Assembly (NCBI GenBank): GCA_022820505.1 | Contig: JAJEFK010000031.1 | Coordinates: 1 to 62,379 of the forward strand | Origin: Acidimicrobiia bacterium | GTDB lineage: Bacteria > Actinomycetota > Acidimicrobiia > Acidimicrobiales > Poriferisodalaceae | Direction: 5' to 3' | Length of the DNA: 62,379 nt | Part shown: positions 35,841 to 44,653 of the stretch, in pieces | How positions within the stretch are numbered: the first letter of the stretch is position 1 | How the letters are laid out: each line of letters starts with the position of its first letter | Notes under the pieces: generated by a model | What the model saw: only the letters and a program-made list of their open reading frames with translations | Told to the model about the DNA's origin: nothing | The model's database searches: none | Position numbers and translations under genes: made by a program

Positions 35841-36686
35841 TCAGTAGCGATCGCCAGAGAATGACGGGTCGCTCTTGGCGAGGAACGCCGCTGCCCCGTC
35901 GGCCATGTTCCGCGGGATCAGCACCGCCTGGTGTCCCATCTCCACGTCGAGCTGATCGGCCAGATCGCGCTGCGTGGCGCCGTCCACGGATTCCCGGATA
36001 CGGCTCATGGCAGCGGGTGAGCTGCGCCGCAGCACGTCGACCACCTGCCCGACGGCGGCGTCCAGTTCCTCGTCGTCCACGGTCTTCCACACCAGGCCCC
36101 AGTCCTCAGCCTGATCGGCACTCACCCGCTCACCGAGCAGCGTCATGCCCAGCGCACGGGCACGGCCTACCCGCATCGGGAGCTGCCAGGTGGTTCCCAA
36201 GTCGGGAACGATGCCCAGACGCGGCCCGAACGTCGCCACGAAGAACGCCGAGCGCGCCGCAATCGCCACGTCACACGACAGCGCCAGGCCGATGCCGCCG
36301 CCGGCAGTGACGCCGTTGATGCGAGCCACGGTCGGCACCGGGCACTCGGCCACGGCCCGGATCGCCGGGTGGAACACGTTGTCCATGGAGTCGGTGGTGG
36401 CCTCGCCCGCAGCGTCAGCGTCGAAGCCCTCAGCGTCGCCGGCGGCCGCATTCCGCAGGTCGGCGCCTGAGCAGAAGCCGCGGCCTTCGCCGGTGAGGAT
36501 CACCGCTCGTACGCCGTCGTCGGCAGCAACCATGCCGAAGGCCTCGGTGATGTCGTTCATGAACTCGTCGTTCATGGAATTCAGCGTCTCGGGCCGGTTC
36601 AGCGTGACCGTGGCGACATCGCCCGCCGGATCCCGCTCGACGCTGTAGTTGACCGTCCCATTCGACGGCTGCGGCTGGCTGCCCAT
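35841..36686 (-). CDS. Enoyl-CoA hydratase/isomerase family protein (PaaG-like)
   Basis: 281 aa crotonase. The oxyanion-hole strands are RGFCSGADLR and NGVTAGGGIGLALSCDVAIA. The first catalytic Glu of true hydratases is replaced (FGPRLGIV), while the Asp in GIVPDLGTTWQLP is kept. This is the arrangement of PaaG and enoyl-CoA isomerases. RVGRARALGMTLLGERVSA and the C-terminal AAFLAKSDPSFSG also match PaaG. It likely isomerises a ring-epoxide or enoyl-CoA. The other phenylacetate genes are not nearby. Confidence 0.85.
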   Translation of the reverse strand: MGSQPQPSNGTVNYSVERDPAGDVATVTLNRPETLNSMNDEFMNDITEAFGMVAADDGVRAVILTGEGRGFCSGADLRNAAAGDAEGFDADAAGEATTDSMDNVFHPAIRAVAECPVPTVARINGVTAGGGIGLALSCDVAIAARSAFFVATFGPRLGIVPDLGTTWQLPMRVGRARALGMTLLGERVSADQAEDWGLVWKTVDDEELDAAVGQVVDVLRRSSPAAMSRIRESVDGATQRDLADQLDVEMGHQAVLIPRNMADGAAAFLAKSDPSFSGDRY

Positions 36687-36787
36687 GATGATCCCCTCGA
36701 CGAACTCGATTGCGACTGTGGCGCGCTGCCGAGCGTAGGGCGCGAGCTAGCTCCGATGCCGGGCTGCTTCAACCCTGAAGGCAGCGG

Positions 36788-37012
36788 CTACTTGTAGCGA
36801 TAGGTGATGCGACCGCGACTGAGGTCGTATGCCGAGACTTCGACTTGCACCCGATCTCCGGGAAGGATCCGGATGTGGTGCTTGCGCATCTTGCCGCTCA
36901 GGTGGCCCAGCACTTCGTGGCCGTTGTCGAGCTCGATGCGGAAATGCCCGCCTTTGAGCGCTTCGACGGTCTTTCCTTCGAGCAAGATTGCGTCGTCCTT
37001 GACTTTCGGCAC
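36788..37012 (-). CDS. infA: Translation initiation factor IF-1
   Basis: 74 aa from a GTG at 37012 ([18 protein letters not shown]). The S1/OB fold is complete: [40 protein letters not shown] and RITYRYK. It binds the ribosomal A site at initiation. It is not in a ribosomal protein operon, where actinobacterial infA usually sits, so it may be a second copy or a relocated gene. The 148-base upstream region holds several hairpins. Confidence 0.92.
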   Translation of the reverse strand: MPKVKDDAILLEGKTVEALKGGHFRIELDNGHEVLGHLSGKMRKHHIRILPGDRVQVEVSAYDLSRGRITYRYK

Positions 37013-37066
37013 GTGGTTTCCCTGATCGGCGGGCAGAAGATGCGTGCCCACCGCGGTGAACGCGCA

Positions 37067-37143
37067 GGCCCCGAGGGGCCGACACATCATGGTAGCCGGG
37101 CGGGTCCGAATCCGCCCACAGACCCGGTTTCCCGCAGGAAACC
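37067..37143. promoter_or_regulatory. Cluster of three hairpins between flavin reductase and infA
   Basis: Three perfect inverted repeats follow each other: GGCCCC-GA-GGGGCC (37067-37080), GGGCGG-N8-CCGCCC (about 37098-37117) and GGTTTCC-CGCA-GGAAACC (37126-37143). The last lies 16 bases after the flavin reductase stop and is a plausible terminator. The other two fall in the infA leader and could be regulatory. Confidence 0.45.
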
Positions 37144-37159
37144 TGGCCCAGCGGGACCG

Positions 37160-37687
37160 TCAGTGGCGCTTCACGCCGCCATATTTCATGCGAGTGTCCG
37201 ACATGGAGGCGAGCCGTACGTCGTCGTCATTGATGCCCGCCGCCACGAGTTCGCCCATGAACAGCGTGTGGGTGCCCAGATTCACGCTGTGCCGCACCTC
37301 GCAGTCCATCCAGGCAGCGGCATCGACAAACACCGGTGCTCCGGTGGCAGCTTCGTACACCGACCAGCCGTTGAGGGTTCCCGTGCCTGTGCCGTCAGCA
37401 ATGGCTTCGTACGCAGCGGGCTTGGAGAATTTCACGAACGGCCGGGTGTTCTCGGCGTCCCATAGATTCACGGTGAACGAGCCTCCGTCGGTGATCAACC
37501 GATGGGTGACCGCCGTGTTCTCCACACCGATGCCGATGATCACGGGCTCCATCGACAATTGGGTGATCCAGCTCGTGGTCATGGCGTTGCGTTCGTCAAC
37601 GGCTCTCGACCCCACAAGCGCCAGCGCATTGGGAATCTTCCACGTCACCCGGTTGATCAACTCGTCGGGCAGCTCCGCAGCAGTCAT
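37160..37687 (-). CDS. Flavin reductase-like FMN-binding protein
   Basis: 175 aa split-barrel fold. AMTTSWITQLSMEPVIIGIG and the GSFTVNLWDAENT strand contact FMN in the family; the C-terminal GTHTLFMGELVAAG strand is also typical. It supplies reduced flavin to a two-component oxygenase or reduces substrate itself. A TAGTGT hexamer six bases before the ATG suggests leaderless mRNA. No partner monooxygenase is directly adjacent. Confidence 0.83.
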   Translation of the reverse strand: MTAAELPDELINRVTWKIPNALALVGSRAVDERNAMTTSWITQLSMEPVIIGIGVENTAVTHRLITDGGSFTVNLWDAENTRPFVKFSKPAAYEAIADGTGTGTLNGWSVYEAATGAPVFVDAAAWMDCEVRHSVNLGTHTLFMGELVAAGINDDDVRLASMSDTRMKYGGVKRH

Positions 37688-37837
37688 GGCTGCACACTAG
37701 GCAGCCGAGCGTCACCGGCCAGTACCGCGGCACTCCAGGGACCGGCGAAGAGCGCGCGGCTAGCGTAAGCGCCATGGCTTCGGGCCAGCCGGCCCGAGGG
37801 CGACGAGCGCGTACGCGCCAAGCACGGGGACGGCGAC

Positions 37838-39511
37838 ATGGCGTATGACCTGAAGATCACGGGCGGCACGATCATCGACGGGACGGGAGCGCCCCGCTAC
37901 GTCGGCGATGTGGGCATCTCCGACGGCAAGGTGGTGGCGCTCGGCTCGGCCGCGGCAGAGGCCGCCGAAACCATCGATGCCACCGGGCGCATCGTGTGCC
38001 CCGGGTTCGTCGACATCCACACTCACTACGACGCGCAGATCATGTGGGACCGGCTGGTGAGCTGCTCGCCCTGGCACGGCGTCACCACCATCGTGATGGG
38101 CAACTGCGGTTTCTCGGTGGCGCCCACCCGGCCCGAGCACCGCGATCTCATCATGCGAACGCTGGAGAACGTGGAGGGCATGAGCGTCGATGCGCTGCGG
38201 GCCGGCCTCGGCGACTGGGGCTTCGAGACCTTCCCCCAGTACCTCGATGCGCTCGAATCGAACGGCGCAGCGGTGAACATGGCAGCGCTCATCGGCCACA
38301 CCGCCGCTCGCATGTACGTCATGGGCGAGGAAGCCACTGAGCGTGAAGGCACCCCCGAGGAGATCGCCGCCCAGCGCGATCTGGTGGCCGAGGCGCTGCG
38401 GGCCGGGGCGCTGGGCTTTGCCACCTCCAAGGCATCGACCCACGTCGGCTACGAAGGGCGACCGGTGCCGAGCCGCGCTGCGACCACCGACGAGATCGTT
38501 GAGATCGCCCAGGCGCTGGGCGATGTCGGTGGCGTGATGCAGGCCACGGTGGGACGGGGCCTCAACCACGACGAGTTCGCGCTCATCGCCGAGACCACGG
38601 GAGCACATGTGAGCTGGACGGCGCTGCTGGGCTCGGCTCGGGGACCGGGCAGCCACCGCGCTGACCTGGAGCGGGCCCGTGAGATCGCCGACCGCGGCCT
38701 GCCGGTCTTCCCGCAGGTGGCCGTACAGCCGATCCAGTTCGAGATGAGCTGGAAGGCGCCGTTCATCTACGAGGCCCTGCGCTGCTTCACGCCGGTGTCA
38801 CAGAGCGATCTCGAAGGCCGCAAGCGCTACTACGCCGACGCCGACTGGCGGGCCGAGTTCAAGGAGAAGGCTGGCAATGGCGGCAAGATCGGTGACCGCT
38901 GGGCGCGTACCGAGGTGAGCTACTTGCCGCACAATCCGGCACTCGAGGGCCGCAACATCCAGGAGATGGCCGACGAGGCAGGCCAAGACCCGGTGGACTG
39001 GGTGCTCGACGTGGCCCTCGAAGCCGACCTGGAGATGCGCATCGTCCAGGACGTGATCAACCACGACCCCGACGACATCGACGAGCTGCTGCACGACCCC
39101 ACGACGGTGATCGGGCTGTCCGACGCCGGGGCGCACGCCAGCCAGCTCTGCGACGCCAAGTACTCGACGGAGTTCCTGCAGACCTTCGTGCGCGGCCGGC
39201 AGAGCTTCGACCTCGAGACCGCCATCCACATGCTGACCCAGCGGCCGGCTGAGGTATTCGGCATCGCCGACCGGGGCACGCTCGCCGAAGGCAAGCCTGC
39301 CGACGTGGTGGTGTTCGATGCCGACGAGGTCGGCCATCTGGGCAAGCGGCGGGTGTACGACCTACCCGCCGGCGCAGATCGCCTGATCTCCGATGCCAAG
39401 GGCATCGACGCAGTGGTGGTGAACGGCACGATCATCCGCCGCGACGGCGCCGATGCGGTGGATCCGCACGGCCCGCTGCCGGGCAAGCTGCTGCGCAACG
39501 GCAAGGGCTGA
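37838..39511 (+). CDS. Amidohydrolase, D-aminoacylase-like
   Basis: 557 aa. Begins as a composite amidohydrolase ([20 protein letters not shown]) with the metal site [13 protein letters not shown] and NCGFSVAPT. Later [18 protein letters not shown] supplies the catalytic Asp, and [20 protein letters not shown] is the closing beta-sandwich. N-acyl-D-amino-acid deacylases share this layout. Substrate could equally be another N-acyl amide or cyclic amide. Threonine aldolase follows after 85 bases. Confidence 0.87.
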   Translation: MAYDLKITGGTIIDGTGAPRYVGDVGISDGKVVALGSAAAEAAETIDATGRIVCPGFVDIHTHYDAQIMWDRLVSCSPWHGVTTIVMGNCGFSVAPTRPEHRDLIMRTLENVEGMSVDALRAGLGDWGFETFPQYLDALESNGAAVNMAALIGHTAARMYVMGEEATEREGTPEEIAAQRDLVAEALRAGALGFATSKASTHVGYEGRPVPSRAATTDEIVEIAQALGDVGGVMQATVGRGLNHDEFALIAETTGAHVSWTALLGSARGPGSHRADLERAREIADRGLPVFPQVAVQPIQFEMSWKAPFIYEALRCFTPVSQSDLEGRKRYYADADWRAEFKEKAGNGGKIGDRWARTEVSYLPHNPALEGRNIQEMADEAGQDPVDWVLDVALEADLEMRIVQDVINHDPDDIDELLHDPTTVIGLSDAGAHASQLCDAKYSTEFLQTFVRGRQSFDLETAIHMLTQRPAEVFGIADRGTLAEGKPADVVVFDADEVGHLGKRRVYDLPAGADRLISDAKGIDAVVVNGTIIRRDGADAVDPHGPLPGKLLRNGKG

Positions 39512-39596
39512 GCGACCGGGTCGGCCGGACCCCTCTGACCGGCCCGGCGGAGGCCCGACTGTTGCAGGGCGAGAGCCGCATGGCAGGCTTGCGCGT

Positions 39597-40601
39597 GTGA
39601 TCGACCTTCGCTCAGACACAGTCTCCAAGCCGACGCCCGAGATGCGCGCCGCCATGGCAGCCGCCGACGTCGGCGACGACGTGTGGGGCGACGATCCCAC
39701 GGTCAACGAGCTCGAGCGCTACACCGCCGATCTGCTCGGCAAGGCAGCGGCGCTGTACGTGCCCAGCGGCACCCAGTCGAACCTGTGCGGTCTGCTGGCC
39801 CATTGCGAGCGGGGCGACGAGTACATCGTGGGCCACCACGCCCACACCTACATGTACGAGGGCGGCGGCGCAGCGGTGCTGGGCAGCATCCAGCCCCAGC
39901 CAGTGCCGACCGACGAGAGCGGCATGCTCGACCTCGGAGCGGCTGAAGAGGCGGTCAAGCCCGACAACAGCCACTTTGCCCGCACCAAACTGCTGTGCCT
40001 CGAGAACACCATCGACGGCAAGGTGCTGACGACCGACCAGCATCAGGCGGCGCGCGACTTCGCAGACCATCACGGTCTCGGACTGCATCTGGACGGCGCA
40101 CGGCTGTGGAACGCGGCAGTAGCGCTGGGCCTGTCTCCCGCTGAGGTCGCCGAGCCGTTCGACACCGTCTCGGTGTGCCTGTCCAAGGGTCTCGGTGCCC
40201 CGGTGGGCTCAGTGCTGTGCGGCTCTGAAGAACTGGTATCGGCAGCGCGGCGCTGGCGCAAAGTGCTCGGGGGCGGCATGCGTCAGGCCGGCATCATCGC
40301 CGCGGGCGGTCTGTACGCCCTGCAGCACCACATCGACCGGCTGGCCGACGACCATGCCAATGCGGCCCGTCTGGCAGCCGGCCTCGACGCCATTGAGGGC
40401 ATCACCGTGACCGGCTGTAACACCAACATGGTGTTCTCACAGCTCGATCAGAACGACCCGACGCTCGGCAAGCGTGTCGAGGGTCGCGGCGTGCTGGCCG
40501 ATTGGCGTTTCGGCCGCTCGCGCATGGTGCTGCATCTCGACATCAGCGAGGCCAACGTCGACACCGCCCTCGAGGCCATCGCTGCCGAACTTGCCACCTG
40601 A
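39597..40601 (+). CDS. ltaE: Low-specificity L-threonine aldolase
   Basis: 334 aa from a GTG at 39597 ([16 protein letters not shown], the usual start). PLP-binding Lys lies in [32 protein letters not shown] and [11 protein letters not shown] are conserved. It cleaves threonine or allo-threonine to glycine and acetaldehyde. Acetaldehyde-forming activity has no obvious link to neighbours. Its 3' side is a 310-base convergent spacer with strong hairpins. Confidence 0.92.
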   Translation: MIDLRSDTVSKPTPEMRAAMAAADVGDDVWGDDPTVNELERYTADLLGKAAALYVPSGTQSNLCGLLAHCERGDEYIVGHHAHTYMYEGGGAAVLGSIQPQPVPTDESGMLDLGAAEEAVKPDNSHFARTKLLCLENTIDGKVLTTDQHQAARDFADHHGLGLHLDGARLWNAAVALGLSPAEVAEPFDTVSVCLSKGLGAPVGSVLCGSEELVSAARRWRKVLGGGMRQAGIIAAGGLYALQHHIDRLADDHANAARLAAGLDAIEGITVTGCNTNMVFSQLDQNDPTLGKRVEGRGVLADWRFGRSRMVLHLDISEANVDTALEAIAAELAT

Positions 40602-40911
40602 AAATCGCTTCGCGCAGATGCGACGCCAGACCTACGTTCACGCATAGGGCCAGCCTCTCCGAGTGCGAGCTACAAAATGCCTGCTCTGACCACACTCGGT
40701 TGAGGCTGGCCTCCCGCACAACTATAGGCGTGAGCGAGAACCTCATCGCCTGAATTTCGGTGGCTGCCGTGCTCCAAGCTGTTACGGTCTCAGTCAGTGG
40801 GCAGGGCCGCCGGGCAGAGTGGACGATTTTCTGTGCAACGGCGGCCCCGCCCGACTGCTGAACATAGCCATGGGCTCAGGCGCAACGCCGTTGAATTTTG
40901 ATTGATCTCGC
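40602..40911. other. Convergent intergenic spacer with two long hairpins
   Basis: 310 bases between the convergent threonine aldolase and monooxygenase genes. Hairpin 1 (40648-40711) pairs GGCCAGCCTC-T-CCGAGTG with CACTCGG-TT-GAGGCTGGCC. Hairpin 2 (40795-40858) pairs CAGT-GGGC-A-GGGCCGCC with GGCGGCCC-C-GCCC-G-ACTG. A promoter-like TTGAGG-17-TATAGG (40700-40728) lies between them. No ORF of note. They may be terminators for the two genes or define a small RNA. Confidence 0.5.
40700..40728 (+). promoter_or_regulatory. Promoter-like sequence in the convergent spacer
   Basis: TTGAGG (40700-40705) and TATAGG (40723-40728) are separated by 17 bases. A transcript would start near 40735 and run into the second hairpin, giving an RNA of roughly 125 bases, or continue antisense to the monooxygenase gene. 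Sequence pattern only. Confidence 0.3.
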
Positions 40912-43041
40912 TCAGTCGGCGATGAGCTCCCGGTCGGCCGCTCGGGGCTCGCAGACGTAATCGTCGAGGTCGGCTTCCTTGGTCATCTCGAAGTAGTCGA
41001 CATTGCGCCACGGCGAGTTGACCACGATGCGGCCGGCCTCGTTGCGGTAGTAGCTGGTCATGCCGGGATGCATCCACACCATGTTCTCGTGGGCATCGTC
41101 AACGCGGTCGCGATACTCGTCGTGGACATCTCGCCGCACTTCCACCGAGCCGAGCCCTTCGGCGCACATCTTGGCGATCATGTCCATCACGTAGCGCACC
41201 TGCATCTCCACCACGAAGATCAGGCTGCCGCCGTGGCCGGGCTGCAGGTTCGGCCCGTACAGCGTGAAGAAGTTGGGGAAGTCGGGCGTGACCGTTCCCA
41301 CGTAGGCGCTGGCGTCGTCGTCGCCCCACGATTCGCGCAGGCTGCGGCCCGAGCGGCCGGTTGCCTCGTAGGTGGTGATGAACCGCAGCACGTCGAAGCC
41401 GGTGGCCAGCACCAGCACGTCGGCATCGCGCTCGGTGCCATCCGCGGTGCGGATGGTCTGGCCGGAGATCTCGGCAATCGAATCGTCGACAAGCTCCACC
41501 TTGGGGTTGCGCAGCATCCGGTACCAACCGTTGTCCATCAGCATGCGCTTGCCGAAGGGCGGGTACGTAGGCAGCACCTTGTCCAGCAGCTCGTCGGCCC
41601 GGTCGCCCAGCTCGTCGATCACGTAGCGGGTGAAGTAGGCCCGGTGGGCGTCGTTCTGGGCGTTGAGCGACCGCTCGGGGTGCTCCCAGTCGGGGTCCTT
41701 CTGCAAGGCGGTGTGGATGCGGTCGTTGAACGTCCAGCCCAGCCGCACCCGGTACCACGCCCGGTACAGCGGCACAACCTCGAACAGGGTCCGCATGGCG
41801 TCGGGAACCGGCTTGCGGAACTGATCGAACGGCGCAGCCCAGTGGTTCGACCGCTGGTAGATCGCCAGCGATTCCACGTCGTGCTGGATCTCGGGCGCTG
41901 TCTGCATGCAGCTCGCCCCGTTGCCCACGATCGCCACGCGCTTGCCGGTCACATCGGCATCGGCGGGCCAACGTGCGGTGTGCCACGTTTCGCCGCTCCA
42001 AGTCTCGAGGCCGTCGATGTTGGGGCGGATCGGCGGGTTGAAGATGCCCGCGGCGCTGATGATGACGTTGGCCTCGATGATCTCGGTGGGACCGTCGAGG
42101 CCTTGAGCATGACCGTTTGCTCCGGGTGCCGTTGCTGCGCCGTTGTCGCGGCGCCGCAATCCGGTCTCGTCGGGCGTGGCGCTAAGGCCGAGCCGCCCGG
42201 TCTCCCACCGGCCTTCGTTGTCGGCCACGTGGCGCACCTCGGCCTGCCAGACCTGTCGCTCGGCGTCGTAGCTGACGCGCTCCACCGAGGTGTTGAAGCG
42301 GATGCTGCCGCGCACGTCGAAATCGTCGGCCACCTTCTCGAGGTAGCCGTGCAGCTCGTCGCGCAGGCAGAAGTACATCTTCCAGTCGTGCGGCGCGAAC
42401 GAGTACGAGTACAGGTGGTTCGGCGTGTCGACACCGGCTCCCGGGTAGCGGTTCTCCCACCACACGCCGCCGACGGTTCCGTTGCGCTCGACCACCTCGT
42501 AGGGCACGCCGGCCTGCTGCAGGTTGATGGCAGCGCACAGCCCAGAGGCACCAGCGCCGATCACCAGCACCTTGAAGCCAGGCGGCACGTTGATCGGGTC
42601 GTGGTCGAGGAACTTGGCCAGGCCGAGCTGGGCGGCAGTGAAGGCGCCGTACTCGTCGGGCACGTGCTCGCCCATCGCGGTGCTGAGCATGCGCACGATC
42701 AACGCGTCGTCAGGCTCGCCGATCGCCATCGGGCGGCCGTCCCGCCATGCGGCGATGGCTTCGAGCGCAGCCTCCCGAACCTCTTGCTGATGCTCGGAAG
42801 CCAGGCCGCCCGTGTCGTTGTCGCCGAGTCCGGGCTGGCGCTTGGGCCGGTAGGGATCGTCGAGCCAATGCAGCTCGCCCGTCATCTGCACCAGCACCAT
42901 CAGCAGCGTCGGGATGTTCGCTACCGCTACCGCAGCGGCAAGCGTCTCGTCGTCCACGTCGGGGCGGCCCGCGGCTGTCGGAGCGCCGTAGTCAGACCCA
43001 CGCGCTCCGTTGGCTGCACTGTCTCTGGACATCTCTGACAT
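40912..43041 (-). CDS. Baeyer-Villiger-type flavin monooxygenase (4-hydroxyacetophenone monooxygenase-like)
   Basis: 709 aa from the ATG at 43041, which has GGGGGAG upstream. After a ~150-residue N-terminal extension like that of HAPMO comes the FAD motif IGAGASGLCAAINLQQAG and GGVWWENRYPGAGVDTP. The Baeyer-Villiger fingerprint is present as W-S-G-E-T-W-H-T-A-R-W-P, with Trp in place of the first Phe. The NADPH motif is VAIVGNGASCMQ. It inserts oxygen next to a ketone; substrate unknown. Convergent with threonine aldolase. Confidence 0.88.
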   Translation of the reverse strand: MSEMSRDSAANGARGSDYGAPTAAGRPDVDDETLAAAVAVANIPTLLMVLVQMTGELHWLDDPYRPKRQPGLGDNDTGGLASEHQQEVREAALEAIAAWRDGRPMAIGEPDDALIVRMLSTAMGEHVPDEYGAFTAAQLGLAKFLDHDPINVPPGFKVLVIGAGASGLCAAINLQQAGVPYEVVERNGTVGGVWWENRYPGAGVDTPNHLYSYSFAPHDWKMYFCLRDELHGYLEKVADDFDVRGSIRFNTSVERVSYDAERQVWQAEVRHVADNEGRWETGRLGLSATPDETGLRRRDNGAATAPGANGHAQGLDGPTEIIEANVIISAAGIFNPPIRPNIDGLETWSGETWHTARWPADADVTGKRVAIVGNGASCMQTAPEIQHDVESLAIYQRSNHWAAPFDQFRKPVPDAMRTLFEVVPLYRAWYRVRLGWTFNDRIHTALQKDPDWEHPERSLNAQNDAHRAYFTRYVIDELGDRADELLDKVLPTYPPFGKRMLMDNGWYRMLRNPKVELVDDSIAEISGQTIRTADGTERDADVLVLATGFDVLRFITTYEATGRSGRSLRESWGDDDASAYVGTVTPDFPNFFTLYGPNLQPGHGGSLIFVVEMQVRYVMDMIAKMCAEGLGSVEVRRDVHDEYRDRVDDAHENMVWMHPGMTSYYRNEAGRIVVNSPWRNVDYFEMTKEADLDDYVCEPRAADRELIAD

Positions 43042-43153
43042 CGCTCCCCCTGTGGCCCGATGGCCAGCGTAGGACGTTGCGCCCGAGCGAACCGGGTGTG
43101 GCATGGCCACTGCGTCGTAGCGGTGTCTCGGCGTGCCAGCTGATCAGGCCGCG

Positions 43154-43657
43154 TCAGGCCTGTTTGGTCAGCTCGCCTCGCAGGTGGTGCAGCAGCTCGG
43201 CGCGGCCCACAGCGGCCATCCACAGCTCGGAGACCAGCGTGGGGTCGTCAGCGCTGCCCACCCCGACGATGCTCAGCTCTCGCCGCACCAGGGTGACTTC
43301 CTTCGCGGTCGGGGTGAGGCCCACGTGCTTGCTCGCCAGCTCGATTGCCAAGCCGTCGGACGTGGTGCGCACCCGTCCGAGACAGATCTCTGTGACACCG
43401 GACGGCTGTGCGAGGGTGAGCTCGATCTGGCCGTCCCCCACTGCGCGCAGGTAGCCAGCCTCTGAGTGCAGCGGCTCGCCGGTTACGGCGTTGCGAGTGC
43501 GCTGGATCATCGACACGAACGGCTTGCCCACATGGCCGAACGTCAACTCCTCGGTGTACGCGAAGTCGTCGATGGTCGGGTACTGGCCCGTGCCCCCGCC
43601 CTGCCAGGTTCCCAGCAGCGGGGCGAGGGGCACGCAATGCGGGTGCAGCTCTGGCAT
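43154..43657 (-). CDS. Nitrobindin-like heme-binding protein (FABP/DUF1794 family)
   Basis: 167 aa beta-barrel. The family motif GTWQGGGTGQYPTIDDF is present, with FEYTEEL-type strand (here FAYTEELTFGHVGKPF). A C-terminal LLHHLRGELTKQ supplies the candidate proximal His for heme. Nitrobindins bind ferric heme and react with NO or peroxynitrite. TAGGTT six bases before the ATG suggests a leaderless start. Divergent from a hotdog thioesterase with a 64-base spacer. Confidence 0.85.
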   Translation of the reverse strand: MPELHPHCVPLAPLLGTWQGGGTGQYPTIDDFAYTEELTFGHVGKPFVSMIQRTRNAVTGEPLHSEAGYLRAVGDGQIELTLAQPSGVTEICLGRVRTTSDGLAIELASKHVGLTPTAKEVTLVRRELSIVGVGSADDPTLVSELWMAAVGRAELLHHLRGELTKQA

Positions 43658-43721
43658 AGCCGCAACCTAGCGGGAGCCTTCCACGGTCAAGCCCGAGCAC
43701 AAACCTCTAGGGTCTGCCGCC

Positions 43722-44072
43722 ATGAGCGCAGCCTTAGAGGTCGGATTCGGTGTCAACGAGACGCACCGGGTCACCGACGAGATGTCCCCGCCGCACCTGC
43801 CCAACAAGGTGCTGTCCACGCCCGACATGGTCCGTCTCATCGAGGGCACCTGCCTCTTCGGCGTCCAGCCGCACCTCGACGAGAACCAGACGACCGTGGG
43901 CATCCACATCTGCGTGAGCCACGAGGCCGCCGTCGCCGCAGGCGAGGACGTGGTGGTGGCGGGCGAGATCAGCGAGATCGACCGCCGGCGCCTGGTGTTC
44001 GACATCAAGGTCACCCACGGTGACACGCTGATCTCCCAAGGCACCCACCAGCGGTTCATCGTGGGTGGTTAG
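43722..44072 (+). CDS. Hotdog-fold thioesterase, fluoroacetyl-CoA thioesterase-like
   Basis: 116 aa. Candidate catalytic residues Thr33 (LSTPDM), Glu41 (RLIEGTC) and His67 (VSHEAA) have exactly the T-x7-E-x25-H spacing of the Thr42/Glu50/His76 triad of Streptomyces cattleya FlK. ETHRVTDEMSPPHL is also of that group. It would hydrolyse a small acyl-CoA. Most such homologues do not act on fluoroacetyl-CoA, so the substrate is open. TAGGGT precedes the ATG by eight bases. Ends two bases from the convergent peroxiredoxin-like gene. Confidence 0.8.
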   Translation: MSAALEVGFGVNETHRVTDEMSPPHLPNKVLSTPDMVRLIEGTCLFGVQPHLDENQTTVGIHICVSHEAAVAAGEDVVVAGEISEIDRRRLVFDIKVTHGDTLISQGTHQRFIVGG

Positions 44073-44074
44073 CC

Positions 44075-44563
44075 CTAGCCCTTGCGCTGCCTCATCTGCT
44101 GCACGAAACGGATGATCCGCATGGTGTCGAGCGCGGTGAACCGTCCGATCGGTCCCGTCGAGTAGCACGCTTGAGCGACCTTGCCTCCCTGGGACAGGAT
44201 GAACCCGGTGGCGTGCAGGATGCCCCGTGCCTCCTCGGTGTAGGCGCCGGTGAGCGACGACACCTCGGCCATGTCGGCGCTGTGCAGCATCTTCACCGTG
44301 CGCAGCTGCAAGCCGTCGGAGAGGCCCTGCGTGGTCTCCTTGTCGTCCACGGAGAGCGCCACGACGCTGGCACCGAGTGTTTTGAGCAGCGAGCCGGCGC
44401 CGTCGAAGTCAACCAACTGTTGACGGCAGTACGGTCACCAGTGGCCCCGGTACACCAGCACCACGCCCCAGCCGTCACCGAAGACGGAGGGGATCGTGAC
44501 CTGCTGGTCTTCAAGGTCGGCCAGAGTGAGTTCGGGGAATGGGTCCCCGCTGTCGAGCTTCAT
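44075..44563 (-). CDS. Peroxiredoxin-like selenoprotein (U-P-Y-C) with in-frame UGA
   Basis: Read through the TGA at 44435-44437, the frame gives 162 aa from an ATG at 44563 with GGAAGG upstream. Before the UGA: GDPFPELTLADLEDQQVTIP and VVLVYRGHW. After it: PYCRQQLVDFDGAGSLLKTL, LSVDDKETTQGLSDGL, and the rest of an AhpC/TSA-type thioredoxin fold. Cysteine homologues read YRGxWCPYCxxQL, so UGA stands exactly at the peroxidatic Cys. Residue 43 would be selenocysteine with Cys46 as partner. A SECIS-like hairpin follows. The alternative is a nonsense mutation or sequence error, but both halves show no other decay. Insertion genes (selA, selB, selC, selD) are not in the window. Confidence 0.7.
44408..44424 (-). 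promoter_or_regulatory. Candidate bacterial SECIS element
   Basis: On the minus strand GTCAAC-AGTTG-GTTGAC forms a perfect 6-bp stem with a 5-base loop. The loop starts 17 bases after the UGA, inside the 16-37 base range of bacterial SECIS elements, and has G in its first two positions, as the bSECIS model requires. GCC and GGC flanks can add a lower stem with an internal loop. Confidence 0.6.
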
Positions 44564-44625
44564 CGCTTCACGCACCTTCCTGCCGTTGCCAACGGACGCT
44601 ACCGCCGAGTGCGTCATTGATTCCC

Positions 44626-44653
44626 TTGACCACCCGCCGCTGACGGCAATACT
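44626..44653 (+). promoter_or_regulatory. Promoter-like sequence before the sterol reductase pair
   Basis: TTGACC (44626-44631), 16-base spacer, AATACT (44648-44653), with a predicted start about 33 bases before the ATG at 44693. Lies in the 129-base spacer shared with the divergent selenoprotein gene. Confidence 0.4.

Noticed and set aside
41068..43038. 656-codon plus-strand frame opposite the Baeyer-Villiger monooxygenase
   Set aside because: Low-complexity His/Val/Arg composition, no motif; the opposite strand carries complete FAD and NADPH motifs.
44075..44437. Peroxiredoxin-like gene treated as a simple pseudogene or as a short protein starting at TTG 44416
   Set aside because: The part upstream of the TGA is well conserved in kind and in the same frame, the TGA replaces exactly the reactive Cys, and a SECIS-like hairpin follows. 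A short form would lack the N-terminal strand of the thioredoxin fold.
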